NCBI GenBank assembly: GCA_003488325.1
Contig: DNLZ01000131.1
Coordinates: 1,096 to 9,782, forward strand
Source: Planctomycetaceae bacterium
Lineage (GTDB): Bacteria > Planctomycetota > Planctomycetia > Pirellulales > UBA1268
DNA length: 8,687 nucleotides
Direction: 5' to 3'
Shown piece after piece: positions 1 to 6,724 of this stretch. The notes under the pieces are model-generated. The model made no database searches, had not been told where the DNA came from, and saw nothing but the letters and a program-made list of their open reading frames with translations. Numbering within the stretch: the stretch's first letter is position 1; every line of letters begins with the position of its first letter. The translations under genes were made by a program, and so were the position numbers.

Positions 1-236
1 CGAAAGACGTCGAGCGATCCTCGGCAGGCCCCCGGGATGAGCACCCGGGTCGTGCCGGCGGGCACCTCGAGGCGCCGGGCGATCCAGGGGGTCGTCATGA
101 GCGCGGCGACGGTGATGTTGAGCACCTGCACGGTGTGCTCGAAGCCGGCCCGTGGACCGAGGCGGTCGAGCACCTGGCGGAGCGCGTGCTCAGCCAGCCT
201 GCCGGTCACGAAGTGGATGCGGGGCCGGTCGGTCAT
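1..236 (-). CDS. DUF6513 / dihydropteroate-synthase-like protein, N-terminal part (runs off left edge)
   Basis: The first 78 residues of a larger protein are present; the rest lies beyond the left edge. It starts MTDRPRIHFVTG at an ATG read from 236 and contains FVTGRLAEHALR (about residues 9-20), ITVAALMTTPWIARRL (41-56) and an IPGACRG segment (67-73). I recognise this as the conserved N-terminus of DUF6513 proteins, which carry a pterin-binding, dihydropteroate-synthase-like domain further on. Known of the family: archaeal relatives are linked to the condensation step of methanopterin synthesis, and bacterial members occur in organisms with H4MPT-dependent C1 metabolism. The pterin-binding domain cannot be seen here, so the role is inferred from the N-terminus and context. 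The gene is divergent from a DUF447 gene and a beta-RFAP synthase gene, which both belong to the same pathway context. No clear Shine-Dalgarno sequence precedes the ATG. Confidence 0.8.
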   Translation of the reverse strand, partial: MTDRPRIHFVTGRLAEHALRQVLDRLGPRAGFEHTVQVLNITVAALMTTPWIARRLEVPAGTTRVLIPGACRGSLDVF

Positions 237-393
237 GGGGGCGGCGGGATGCTTTCCCGCGGGGGCGGTCTCCGGCCGGCAGCATGTGGCCTCGAGGCGT
301 GCCGCCTCGTCCAGAGTGTAGTGTACGGAGCATCCGTGGCCCCTTCTCGGTGCGTGGACCGCCGGGCCTTCGCCAACCCCATGCCGGCCCGCC
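237..393. promoter_or_regulatory. Divergent intergenic region between DUF6513 and DUF447 genes
   Basis: These 157 bases separate the two divergent starts and must hold promoters for both directions if the genes are transcribed from here. I see the perfect 10-bp palindrome GCCTCGAGGC at 289-298, and the least GC-rich patch, GAGTGTAGTGTACGGAG, at 314-330. TAGTGT within that patch could act as a plus-strand -10 box, but no convincing -35 partner is visible. The assignment rests on gene orientation. Confidence 0.4.
244..260. repeat. Short inverted repeat just upstream of the DUF6513 gene
   Basis: GCGGGA (244-249) and TCCCGC (255-260) form a perfect 6-bp stem around the 5-base loop TGCTT, eight bases upstream of the DUF6513 ATG. 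In its transcript this hairpin would lie over the ribosome-binding region. No T-run follows, so it is not a terminator. A chance origin is plausible in DNA this rich in GC. Confidence 0.3.
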
Positions 394-966
394 ATGATCC
401 TCGAAGGTCTCGTCACCACCATCGACCCGTCGGGGGCCATGCACGTGGCCGCGATGGGGCCGGAGGTCGACGACGCGCACCGCGCTGCCGGCCGGATCAC
501 CCGACTCGTGCTGCGGCCGTTCGCCACGAGCCAGACCTCGCGCCACCTCCATGGCCGACGCGAGGGCGTCTTCCACGTCACCGACGACGTGCTCCTGCTC
601 GCGCGGCTCGTCGCGGGCGTGCCCGTGGCGCCGGCCGCACGCGCGGCCGCCGCGGTGCAGGGCTGGGTCCTCGCGGATGCCTGCCAGGCGTGGGAGTTCG
701 TCGTCGAGGCGGTGGATGATTCCGCCGAACGCACGCGACTCGACGCGCGCGTCGTGGCGACACACATGGGCCGGCCGTTTCTCGGCTTCAACCGGGCCGC
801 CCACGCGGTCGTGGAGGCGGCGATCCTCGTGACGCGTCTCCATCTCCTCGGCGCGGACGAGGTCCGGCGACGGCTCGCCGATCTCGCTCCCCTCGTCACG
901 AAGACCGGCGGCGGCCCGGAGCACGAGGCGTTCGCGCTCCTGGCGGATCGCGCGTCCACCGGCTGA
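394..966 (+). CDS. DUF447 family protein (split-barrel flavin-binding-like), H4MPT-associated
   Basis: A 190-residue protein of the DUF447 family, found in methanogens, methylotrophs and planctomycetes. Its biochemical role is not established to my knowledge. Visible hallmarks are the opening MILEGLVTT (1-9), MGPEVD (21-26), RPFATSQTSRHL (41-52), the signature EGVFHVTDDVLLLAR (57-71), and a C-terminal helical part with GFNRAAHAVVEAAIL (131-145) followed by LVTKTGGGPEHEAF (167-180). The N-terminal half resembles FMN-binding split barrels; RPF-x-x-S-x-T-x-R looks like a phosphate-binding stretch, so an FMN cofactor is plausible but inferred. There is no signal peptide or membrane segment, so it is probably cytoplasmic. 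The start is the ATG giving the family's usual N-terminus; it has no good Shine-Dalgarno sequence. The beta-RFAP synthase gene follows 76 bases downstream on the same strand, and a DUF6513 gene is divergent upstream, which ties it to H4MPT synthesis or use. Confidence 0.88.
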   Translation: MILEGLVTTIDPSGAMHVAAMGPEVDDAHRAAGRITRLVLRPFATSQTSRHLHGRREGVFHVTDDVLLLARLVAGVPVAPAARAAAAVQGWVLADACQAWEFVVEAVDDSAERTRLDARVVATHMGRPFLGFNRAAHAVVEAAILVTRLHLLGADEVRRRLADLAPLVTKTGGGPEHEAFALLADRASTG

Positions 967-1042
967 GCGGGCGGGCCGATCGTCTATGCTGGGGTCGGCC
1001 GAACGCCTCGCTTCGGAGCCTCGTCGTCCCCGACGCGCTCGC

Positions 1043-2143
1043 ATGTCGCTCGACGCACCATCCGCCCCCGCACCCGAGGCCGTCGAGGTGCGGACGCCCG
1101 CCCGCATCCACATCGGCATGCTCTCGTTCGGTCACGCGGGCAGCCGCGCGTACGGGGGCGTGGGCGTGATGCTCGACCGGCCGGGCGTGGTGCTGCGCGC
1201 ATGGCGGTCCCCGCGCTTCGAGGCGCGGGGACCGCTCGCCGACCGAATCCTGCAGTTCGCCCGCCACTGCGCCGTGGATCGGGGCGGAGCCCCGCTGCCA
1301 TGCACGATCGAGGTCGTCTCGGCCCCCCGGTCGCACGTCGGGCTCGGCAGCGGCACGCAGCTCGGACTCGCCGTCGCGGCGGCGATCGACGCACTCGAGG
1401 CATGGCGCGGCGACGCGGGCCACGGGCAGCGCCGCGCGATGGGTTCGCGGCCGCTGTGCGAGCCGGGAGGCGTGCGCGGGGAGCGTCGTTTCGGTGAACG
1501 AGAGGCGATCGGACTCGCCCGCCTCTCGGGGCGGGGCAGGCGCTCATGCGTCGGCGTGTACGGCTTCGGAGGTGGCGGGTTGATCGTCGAGGCCGGCCGT
1601 GTCGTCACGATGCCTTCGGTCACGGAGGATGACGCGACGCGCGCGTTCTCGCCGCTGGTCGCGCGGGTGCACCTGCCCGAGGCCTGGCGCTGCGTCCTGC
1701 TCATCCGGCGGGACGCCATCGGCCTCCATGGCGAGGCTGAGCGCACGGCGTTCGGATCGCTGCCGCCGATGGCCTGCGAGGTCTCGGCGGAGCTCGCGCG
1801 GATCGCGATCCTCGAGCTCGTGCCCGCCGCCAGCGAGGGCCGGTTTGCGGAGTTCTCGGATGCGGTGCGACGCTACGGCCGGCTTGCCGGGCTTCCCTTC
1901 GAGCCCGCGGCCCACGCGGTGCCGCACGCGGCGGCGACCACGGCCCTCCTCGATGCGCTCGCCGACATGGGCGCGCCGGGGGCCCAGAGCAGCTGGGGGC
2001 CGGCGGTCATGGCATGCTGCGAATCGTCGGCTGCGGCCCGGTCGCTCGTGGAACGGCTCGGTGCGGCGGGGATCGCCGACGACCATGACGTCACGATCGC
2101 GCGTTTCGACGCGATCGGGGCGACTCTCCGGGTGCTCGCCTGA
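1043..2143 (+). CDS. mptG: Beta-ribofuranosylaminobenzene 5'-phosphate synthase (GHMP-fold)
   Basis: 366 residues. The family condenses 4-aminobenzoate with PRPP, releasing CO2 and pyrophosphate, to make beta-RFAP, the first committed step of (tetrahydro)methanopterin synthesis in the cytoplasm. Seen in the sequence: VRTPARIHIGML (16-27) as the N-terminal GHMP motif, AYGGVGVMLDRP (36-47), the GHMP glycine motif VGLGSGTQLGLA (99-110), RGRRSCVGVYGFGGGGLIVE (164-183), GLHGEAER (227-234), and the C-terminal motif GAQSSWGPAV (313-322) typical of this subfamily. Residues 121-155 are a Gly/Arg-rich stretch with no motif and look like an insertion. The ATG at 1043 was chosen because an in-frame ATG at 986 adds only an unconserved Arg-rich leader; neither has a good Shine-Dalgarno sequence. 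It follows the DUF447 gene and may share its transcript, although TATGCT at 984-989 in the gap could be a local -10 box. It converges on dapA. Confidence 0.88.
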   Translation: MSLDAPSAPAPEAVEVRTPARIHIGMLSFGHAGSRAYGGVGVMLDRPGVVLRAWRSPRFEARGPLADRILQFARHCAVDRGGAPLPCTIEVVSAPRSHVGLGSGTQLGLAVAAAIDALEAWRGDAGHGQRRAMGSRPLCEPGGVRGERRFGEREAIGLARLSGRGRRSCVGVYGFGGGGLIVEAGRVVTMPSVTEDDATRAFSPLVARVHLPEAWRCVLLIRRDAIGLHGEAERTAFGSLPPMACEVSAELARIAILELVPAASEGRFAEFSDAVRRYGRLAGLPFEPAAHAVPHAAATTALLDALADMGAPGAQSSWGPAVMACCESSAAARSLVERLGAAGIADDHDVTIARFDAIGATLRVLA

Positions 2144-2208
2144 GCGGGCCGCTGCGTCACGAACCCGGTCGCCCGCCTCGTCGCCCGCTCGTCGTATCGT
2201 CCGCGAGC
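2144..2208. other. Convergent gap between mptG and dapA
   Basis: These 65 bases lie between two converging stop codons. They contain an imperfect tandem repeat, GCCCGCCTCGTC (2171-2182) then GCCCGCTCGTC (2183-2193). I find no stem-loop followed by a T-run, so no intrinsic terminator can be called for either gene. Confidence 0.4.
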
Positions 2209-3111
2209 TCAAGCCGGCTGCGGGAGCGTGGCTCCGTAGCCGACGAGAGCCTGCCTCAGGCGCACGGCCAGGGCCGGCTCGAGGGGCACGAGCGGCAGCC
2301 GGACCTCGCCCGAGTCGCGTCCCAGCATCGCCATCGCCGCCTTGATCGGGATCGGATTGCTCGCCAGTCCGAGCAGGTCGCGGGCGAGGGTGAAGAGCTT
2401 CGCGTGCCAGTCGCGGGCGGCCCGCATGTCGCCGGCGTCGAAGGCATCGCAGAGTGCCCGCATGTCGCCCGGCACGATGTTGCCCACCACGGAGATCACC
2501 CCGCGACCACCGATCGCCATGAGCGGCAGCGTCATGCTGTCGTCACCGGAGAGGACCGTCAGGTCGGTCGCCGCGATGACCTGCGAGGCCTGATCCATCG
2601 ATCCCGTCGCCTCCTTGAGCATGGCGATGGTCGGCACCTCGGCGAGTCGGATGATCGTTTCCGGCTCGATGTTGCGACCGGTGCGGGCGGGGATGTTGTA
2701 GACGCAGATCGGCACGTCGACGGCCTCGGCCAGGGCGCGGAAGTGGGCCTCGATGCCGGGCTGCGTGGGCCGGTTGTAGTAGGGGCCGACGACGAGGGCC
2801 GCGTCGGCACCGGCCCGTGCGGCGAACCTCGTCAGGCGGACCGCCTCCGCGGTCGAGTTGCTGCCGGTGCCCGGCATCACCAGCATGCGGCCTGCCGCCG
2901 CCTCGATGCTCGCGGCGATCACCCGCTCATGCTCGTCGTGCGTGAGCGTCGGCGACTCACCGGTCGTGCCCACCGGGCAGATGCAGGTCGTGCCCGCCGC
3001 CGCCTGGAAATCGATCTGTTCCCGCAGCCGTTCGTAGTCGACGGCGCCGTCACGGAAGGGCGTGACGATCGCGACGGAGAGACCCGCGAACTGCTCGGCT
3101 CGGGTGGGCAT
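2209..3111 (-). CDS. dapA: 4-hydroxy-tetrahydrodipicolinate synthase (DapA)
   Basis: A 300-residue class I (Schiff-base) aldolase of the DapA/NAL family. It condenses pyruvate with aspartate semialdehyde, the first step of the diaminopimelate/lysine branch, in the cytoplasm. Residues matching E. coli DapA are all visible with a constant offset: the GTTGES motif with Thr49 and Thr50 (E. coli T44/T45), Tyr112 in GPYYN, Tyr138 in VYNIPARTG, Arg143, and the Schiff-base Lys166 in MLKEATG. SGDDSM (188-193) and GVISVVGNIVP (204-214) are also typical. Arg143 after the YNIP motif favours DapA over N-acetylneuraminate lyase. Length is normal for the family (about 290-300). The ATG at 3111 gives the expected N-terminus shortly before VAIVTPF (13-19); a GGAAG sits 9 bases upstream. 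It converges with mptG and is divergent from the purine nucleoside phosphorylase gene. No other dap gene is nearby, so it appears to stand alone. Confidence 0.95.
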   Translation of the reverse strand: MPTRAEQFAGLSVAIVTPFRDGAVDYERLREQIDFQAAAGTTCICPVGTTGESPTLTHDEHERVIAASIEAAAGRMLVMPGTGSNSTAEAVRLTRFAARAGADAALVVGPYYNRPTQPGIEAHFRALAEAVDVPICVYNIPARTGRNIEPETIIRLAEVPTIAMLKEATGSMDQASQVIAATDLTVLSGDDSMTLPLMAIGGRGVISVVGNIVPGDMRALCDAFDAGDMRAARDWHAKLFTLARDLLGLASNPIPIKAAMAMLGRDSGEVRLPLVPLEPALAVRLRQALVGYGATLPQPA

Positions 3112-3248
3112 CGGAGGTGGCTTCCAGGGGTGACTTCATGGCCGCGGATCAATGGGCGGCTGGCACCCCTTCGGCCCCGGGGTGAGCGGCTCACAGGATA
3201 TATAAAGTGAGCGGTGAGGGACCATCGTCCCCTGCAAGGCCGTTCTGC
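3112..3248. promoter_or_regulatory. Divergent dapA / PNP control region with palindrome and AT-rich core
   Basis: This region separates two divergent genes. It contains the perfect 13-bp palindrome GTGAGC-G-GCTCAC at 3182-3194, then the AT-rich ATATATAAA at 3198-3206, the most AT-rich spot around. The octamer GTGAGCGG recurs in direct orientation at 3182-3189 and 3207-3214, 25 bp apart start to start, flanking the AT patch. TATATA/TATAAA (3199-3206) could be a -10 element in either direction, but I see no good -35 at standard spacing. A repeated element bracketing a promoter-like core suggests an operator; the function is inference. If the GTG at 3207 were the PNP start, part of this would be coding. 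Confidence 0.45.
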
Positions 3249-4166
3249 ATGGAGGCGGAAGACGACGTGGAGCCAGCCGAGAGTCGTGCGACGACGCCCC
3301 GTCCGGGTGCGCGAGCGGCTGCGCGAGCGGTCCGGATGGCCGGGGCGTGGGCCAAGTTGCCCGATCGCGAATGCAGGGCCGCGATCGGCGTCGTGCTCGG
3401 CACGGGACTGGGTGCGGTCGCCGACACGGTCGCGGATCAGGTCGCGATCGCGGCTGCCGATACCGGTTGGCTGTGCCGTTCGACGGCCACCGGGCATGCC
3501 GGACGCATCGTGTGTGGCACGCTCGCGGGGATCCCCGTCGCCATCCTGCAGGGGCGCGTGCACGGCTACGAGGGATTCGCGCCGGAGGCCCTCGGTCGGG
3601 GAGTGGAACTGCTGGCCGCACTCGGGGCGACCACGCTCCTCCTGACCAACGCATCCGGCGGGCTGCGTCCGGACATGCGGGCCGGCGAGGTTGTCATCGT
3701 GAGCGATCATCTCGATCTGGTGCGGCGTCCCTGGGCTGAGGCGATCGGCGGCGGTGCATCGGCCGTGCGACCCTGCGCGACGAGGCTGTACGACGAGGCC
3801 CTGGCTGCCGACGCGATCGCGTCCGCTCGCGAGGCCGGCCTCCCGGCGCGACGCGGCGTCTATGCGTTCCTCTCCGGCCCCTCGTACGAGACCCGGTCGG
3901 AATACCGCATGCTCCGCGCCGCCGGTGCCGACGTCGTGGGGATGTCCACGGTGCCGGAAGTCGTCGTCGCCCACCGTCTGGGGCTGCGTGTCGTCGTCTG
4001 CTCGGTGGTGACGAACGTCGCCCGGCCCGACGCCCCGGACCGGACCGACGCCGAGGACGTCTGCCACATGGCGGCCTCCGGCGCCGCGACCGTCACGGCG
4101 ATCCTGCATGCGCTGGCAACGACACACGGGCTGCCGCGGCGGACGGGCGGGACGCCACCGGCGTGA
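3249..4166 (+). CDS. punA: Purine nucleoside phosphorylase, trimeric PNP/MTAP family
   Basis: 305 residues. It reversibly cleaves purine (deoxy)nucleosides with phosphate, giving free base and (deoxy)ribose 1-phosphate, in cytoplasmic purine salvage. Landmarks shared with the human enzyme: the phosphate loop VVLGTGLG (48-55; Thr52 in place of the usual Ser), GHAGR (82-86), GRVHGYEG (102-109; human R84, H86, Y88), TNASGGL (133-139), GPSYET with Glu214 (human E201), GMSTVPE (231-237) with Met232, and TN at 255-256 with Asn256 (human N243). Glu214 plus Asn256 favour a 6-oxopurine nucleoside phosphorylase over methylthioadenosine phosphorylase, which has Asp at the latter place. The start is uncertain. 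ATG 3249 is chosen, with a weak AAGG 9 bases upstream. A GTG at 3207 has AGGA 8 bases upstream and would add 14 residues, but it falls in the promoter-like repeat region. The gene is divergent from dapA and converges on the Dabb gene. Confidence 0.92.
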   Translation: MEAEDDVEPAESRATTPRPGARAAARAVRMAGAWAKLPDRECRAAIGVVLGTGLGAVADTVADQVAIAAADTGWLCRSTATGHAGRIVCGTLAGIPVAILQGRVHGYEGFAPEALGRGVELLAALGATTLLLTNASGGLRPDMRAGEVVIVSDHLDLVRRPWAEAIGGGASAVRPCATRLYDEALAADAIASAREAGLPARRGVYAFLSGPSYETRSEYRMLRAAGADVVGMSTVPEVVVAHRLGLRVVVCSVVTNVARPDAPDRTDAEDVCHMAASGAATVTAILHALATTHGLPRRTGGTPPA

Positions 4167-4217
4167 CGACGTGCAGCTCGGCATGCCGCGAGGCCGGCAG
4201 GTGACGAACGCGATGCG
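4167..4217. other. Convergent gap between PNP and Dabb genes
   Basis: These 51 bases lie between converging stops. The perfect 10-bp palindrome CGGCATGCCG sits at 4179-4188, but it has no loop and no T-run, so it is not a recognisable intrinsic terminator. Nothing else stands out. Confidence 0.35.
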
Positions 4218-4520
4218 TCACTCGACGTCGGCGTCGAACACCCGCACCTTGGCCCAGCCCGTTGCATTCTCGGCGATGAATCGCTGATGCCGCTCGGCGG
4301 TCTGGTACGCGTCGTGCGATGCCCGGGAGTCGAAGACGATCAGCAGGGCGACGTCGAAATCCCGATCGTTCACGTGGCGGTCGTAGTCCGCGACCGTGCC
4401 GGCCGAGAAGAAGACGGTGCCGGGGTGCTGCGTGAGGTGTTCGCGGCAGGAGGCCACGAGACGTCCGCGGGCCTCGGGCGATCGGTCGTGGAGCGCGAAA
4501 TAGACGGCATGGGCGAGCAT
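4218..4520 (-). CDS. Dabb (stress-responsive alpha/beta barrel) domain protein
   Basis: A 100-residue protein consisting of a single Dabb domain, a ferredoxin-like fold that normally dimerises into a small barrel. It opens MLAHAVYFAL (1-10), has HPGTVFFSAGT (32-42), and carries the family's closing pattern VNDRDFDVALLIVF (50-63) followed by HDAYQTAERHQRFI (69-82). Members include plant stress proteins and small bacterial proteins mostly of unknown function; some relatives act as monooxygenase- or cyclase-like enzymes. No catalytic function can be claimed here. There is no signal peptide. The start is well supported: AGGAGA (4536 down to 4531) sits 10 bases before the ATG and the N-terminus is canonical. 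It lies 70 bases downstream of ftsH on the same strand and could be co-transcribed with it. Confidence 0.88.
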   Translation of the reverse strand: MLAHAVYFALHDRSPEARGRLVASCREHLTQHPGTVFFSAGTVADYDRHVNDRDFDVALLIVFDSRASHDAYQTAERHQRFIAENATGWAKVRVFDADVE

Positions 4521-4590
4521 CGACGGGAGATCTCCTGGGAAAGGACCGGGACGGGGGCGGAGTGGGCTGCCGATGGGAGACGGCCGCGGG

Positions 4591-6537
4591 TCAGCCGCCA
4601 TGCGAGTCGCGGGCGGCCTGGATCGTCCCGGGCGGCTCGGCGACCCGGCGCGGCGTGGCTGGTCCGATGATCTCCACGACTTCCGTGTCGTCGAGCATCT
4701 CCCGCTCCTCGAGTTCGCTCGCGAGGCGATCGAGCTTGTCCCGGTTTTCGGCGAGCAACCGGGCGGCCCGCTCCGCGGCGTCACCGAGGACGCGGGCGAC
4801 CTCCTCGTCGATGATCTGCGCGGTGCGCTCGCTGAACTCGCGCTGCTCGTAGACATCGCGGCCGAGGAACGGATGCTCGTGGGAGCTCTGGCACGAGACG
4901 GGACCCAGTCGCTCGCTCATCCCCCAGTGGGCCACCATCTTGCGGGCGATCCGCGTGGCCTGCACGAGGTCGTTCTCGGCACCGGCGGAGTACTCCCCGA
5001 AGATCAGCTTCTCGGCGGCGCGTCCGGCGAGAATGAAGGCGAGACGGTTGGCGAGGTCGGATTCGCCGATGTTCATCCGATCCTCCTCCGGCACGAGCTG
5101 CGTGACGCCGAGCGCCCGGCCGCGGGGAATGATCGTCACCTTGTGCAGCTTGTCGACGCCCGGGAGCAGCCACGCCGCGAGCGCGTGTCCCGCCTCGTGG
5201 TAGGCCGTCATCTTCTTCTCGTGGCCGGTGAGGATCTCCTCGCGCTTCGGCCCCATCAGCACCTTGTCCCGGGCATAGTCGAAGTCGGCCGAGTCGACGG
5301 CCGACTTGTCGTGCCGCGTCGCCCAGAGGGCTGCCTCGTTGACGAGGTTGCGGATGTCGGCGCCGGTGAGGCCGACGGTGGCGTGCGCGAGCCTGTCGAG
5401 GTCGACGTCGGCGGCGAGCGGCACGTCGCGGGTGTGCACCTTGAAGAGTTCGAGTCGGGCCTTCTGGTTGGGGCGGTCGACGGTGACGTGGCGGTCGAAC
5501 CGCCCCGGGCGGAGGAGCGCCGGATCGAGCACGTCCGGGCGATTCGTCGCAGCCAGCACGATGACGCTCTCGGAGGGACTGAAGCCATCCATCTCGGAGA
5601 GGATCTGGTTGAGCGTCTGCTCCCGCTCGTCGTGGCCGCCACCGAGGCCCGCGCCCCGCACCCGCCCCACCGCGTCGATCTCGTCGATGAAGAGGATGGC
5701 GGGCGAGGCGTCCTTCGCCGTCTTGAACATGTCGCGCACGCGGGACGCGCCCACGCCGACGAACATCTGGATGAACTCGCTGCCCGAGATCGAGAAGAAC
5801 GGCACACCCGCCTCGCCGGCGACGGCCCGGGCCAGCAGCGTCTTGCCCGTGCCCGGCGGCCCCATGAGGAGCACGCCCTTGGGGACACGGCCACCGAGCC
5901 GCTGGAACTTCTTCGGGTCCTTCAGGAATTCGACGATCTCCTGCAGGTCGGCCTTCACCTGCTCGAGGCCGGCGACGTCGGCGAACGTCACCTGCTTCTC
6001 GCCGGCCGCGTATCGCTTCGCGGGGGACTTGGAAAAGCCGCCGAGGAAGCTCGTGTTGCCGAGCGGATCGCGGGCTCGACGCAGCGTCATCCAGAGTCCA
6101 CCCATGAGCAGCAGCGGCACGAGCAGGTAGAGGGCCATGAAGACGCCGGTGCCGTCGGCCGGCGTGCGGCTCGTCTTGCGGATGCCCTCGTGCTCCTGCA
6201 TGAGGCGGTCGAAGCCCTCGCGCAGGTAGGGGTTGAGGTCGAGCTCGAAGGCCGTCCCTCCCTTGCGGCCGGCGGCCTCATCCGGCTCGAGCGGCTTCGT
6301 GAGCGTGCCCTCGAGATGATCGCCGGTGAGCGTGATCTCGGCGACGTTCCCCTGCCTGACCTGTTCGACGAATTCGTCGTAGCGAAGCGGGGCCCTCGTG
6401 CTGGCCACGTTGCCGGTGATGAACGTCGCCAGCGCGACCGCTGCGAGAATGAGAAGCACCACCATCGGCATGCCGAGCGGCCTGCCGAGCACGGGGGGCA
6501 CGTTGGGGGGACCCTTGGGGCCTGGGGCGCTGCTCAT
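4591..6537 (-). CDS. ftsH: ATP-dependent zinc metalloprotease FtsH
   Basis: A 648-residue inner-membrane AAA+ protease that extracts and degrades damaged membrane proteins and selected soluble regulators, working as a hexamer with its catalytic parts in the cytoplasm. Domains in order: a Pro/Gly-rich N-terminus (1-20), membrane segment 1 (about 23-42), a periplasmic domain (about 43-130), membrane segment 2 (about 132-150), AAA+ ATPase, then M41 peptidase. Seen motifs: Walker A GPPGTGKT (226-233), pore loop FVGVGA (259-264), Walker B ILFIDEID (281-288), GGGHDEREQ (299-307), second region of homology with RPGRFDR (343-349), zinc site HEAGH (447-451), and the third ligand Asp523 in AGAENDL. All catalytic residues are intact and the length is normal. 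ATG 6537 is chosen because it places membrane segment 1 near the N-terminus. An upstream in-frame GTG (6648) would add only an unconserved leader. No strong Shine-Dalgarno sequence is seen. The gene is divergent from the Nudix gene. Confidence 0.97.
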   Translation of the reverse strand: MSSAPGPKGPPNVPPVLGRPLGMPMVVLLILAAVALATFITGNVASTRAPLRYDEFVEQVRQGNVAEITLTGDHLEGTLTKPLEPDEAAGRKGGTAFELDLNPYLREGFDRLMQEHEGIRKTSRTPADGTGVFMALYLLVPLLLMGGLWMTLRRARDPLGNTSFLGGFSKSPAKRYAAGEKQVTFADVAGLEQVKADLQEIVEFLKDPKKFQRLGGRVPKGVLLMGPPGTGKTLLARAVAGEAGVPFFSISGSEFIQMFVGVGASRVRDMFKTAKDASPAILFIDEIDAVGRVRGAGLGGGHDEREQTLNQILSEMDGFSPSESVIVLAATNRPDVLDPALLRPGRFDRHVTVDRPNQKARLELFKVHTRDVPLAADVDLDRLAHATVGLTGADIRNLVNEAALWATRHDKSAVDSADFDYARDKVLMGPKREEILTGHEKKMTAYHEAGHALAAWLLPGVDKLHKVTIIPRGRALGVTQLVPEEDRMNIGESDLANRLAFILAGRAAEKLIFGEYSAGAENDLVQATRIARKMVAHWGMSERLGPVSCQSSHEHPFLGRDVYEQREFSERTAQIIDEEVARVLGDAAERAARLLAENRDKLDRLASELEEREMLDDTEVVEIIGPATPRRVAEPPGTIQAARDSHGG

Positions 6538-6724
6538 GGCTGCTCGAGGAATGACACGGAACGCGAGGGGTGAAGAGGAACCCGGGATGCTGCGGAAGGA
6601 AATCGGCACCGGCCCGCGGTACCGCTCCCGGGTCCCACGACGGGGCACGACGCGGCGGGATCGTGGTGGCCGCCGGGGAGAACCCGGCAGCCGGAGTGGC
6701 CCGCCGCCGCGAGTGCCATATCCT

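Noticed and set aside
986..1042. Upstream ATG extension of the beta-RFAP synthase
   Set aside because: The added 19 residues are Arg/Pro-rich and unlike the family N-terminus, and the ATG sits inside a promoter-like TATGCT.
190..1119. 309-residue minus-strand open frame opposite the DUF447 gene
   Set aside because: Arg/Gly/His-rich with no recognisable motif; it lies antisense to a clear DUF447 gene and overlaps the DUF6513 start. It is an artefact of high GC.
2919..4184. 421-residue minus-strand open frame opposite the PNP gene
   Set aside because: Composition is Arg/Pro/Gly-rich, no motif, and it overlaps both dapA and the clearly coding PNP gene.
4179..4188. CGGCATGCCG palindrome as a terminator
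   Set aside because: It has no loop and no following T-run, and short GC palindromes are expected by chance here.
4573..6573. 666-residue plus-strand open frame opposite ftsH
   Set aside because: It exactly mirrors ftsH, is rich in Glu, Arg, His and Val as expected for the complement of a GC-rich gene, and has no domain. FtsH has every catalytic motif.
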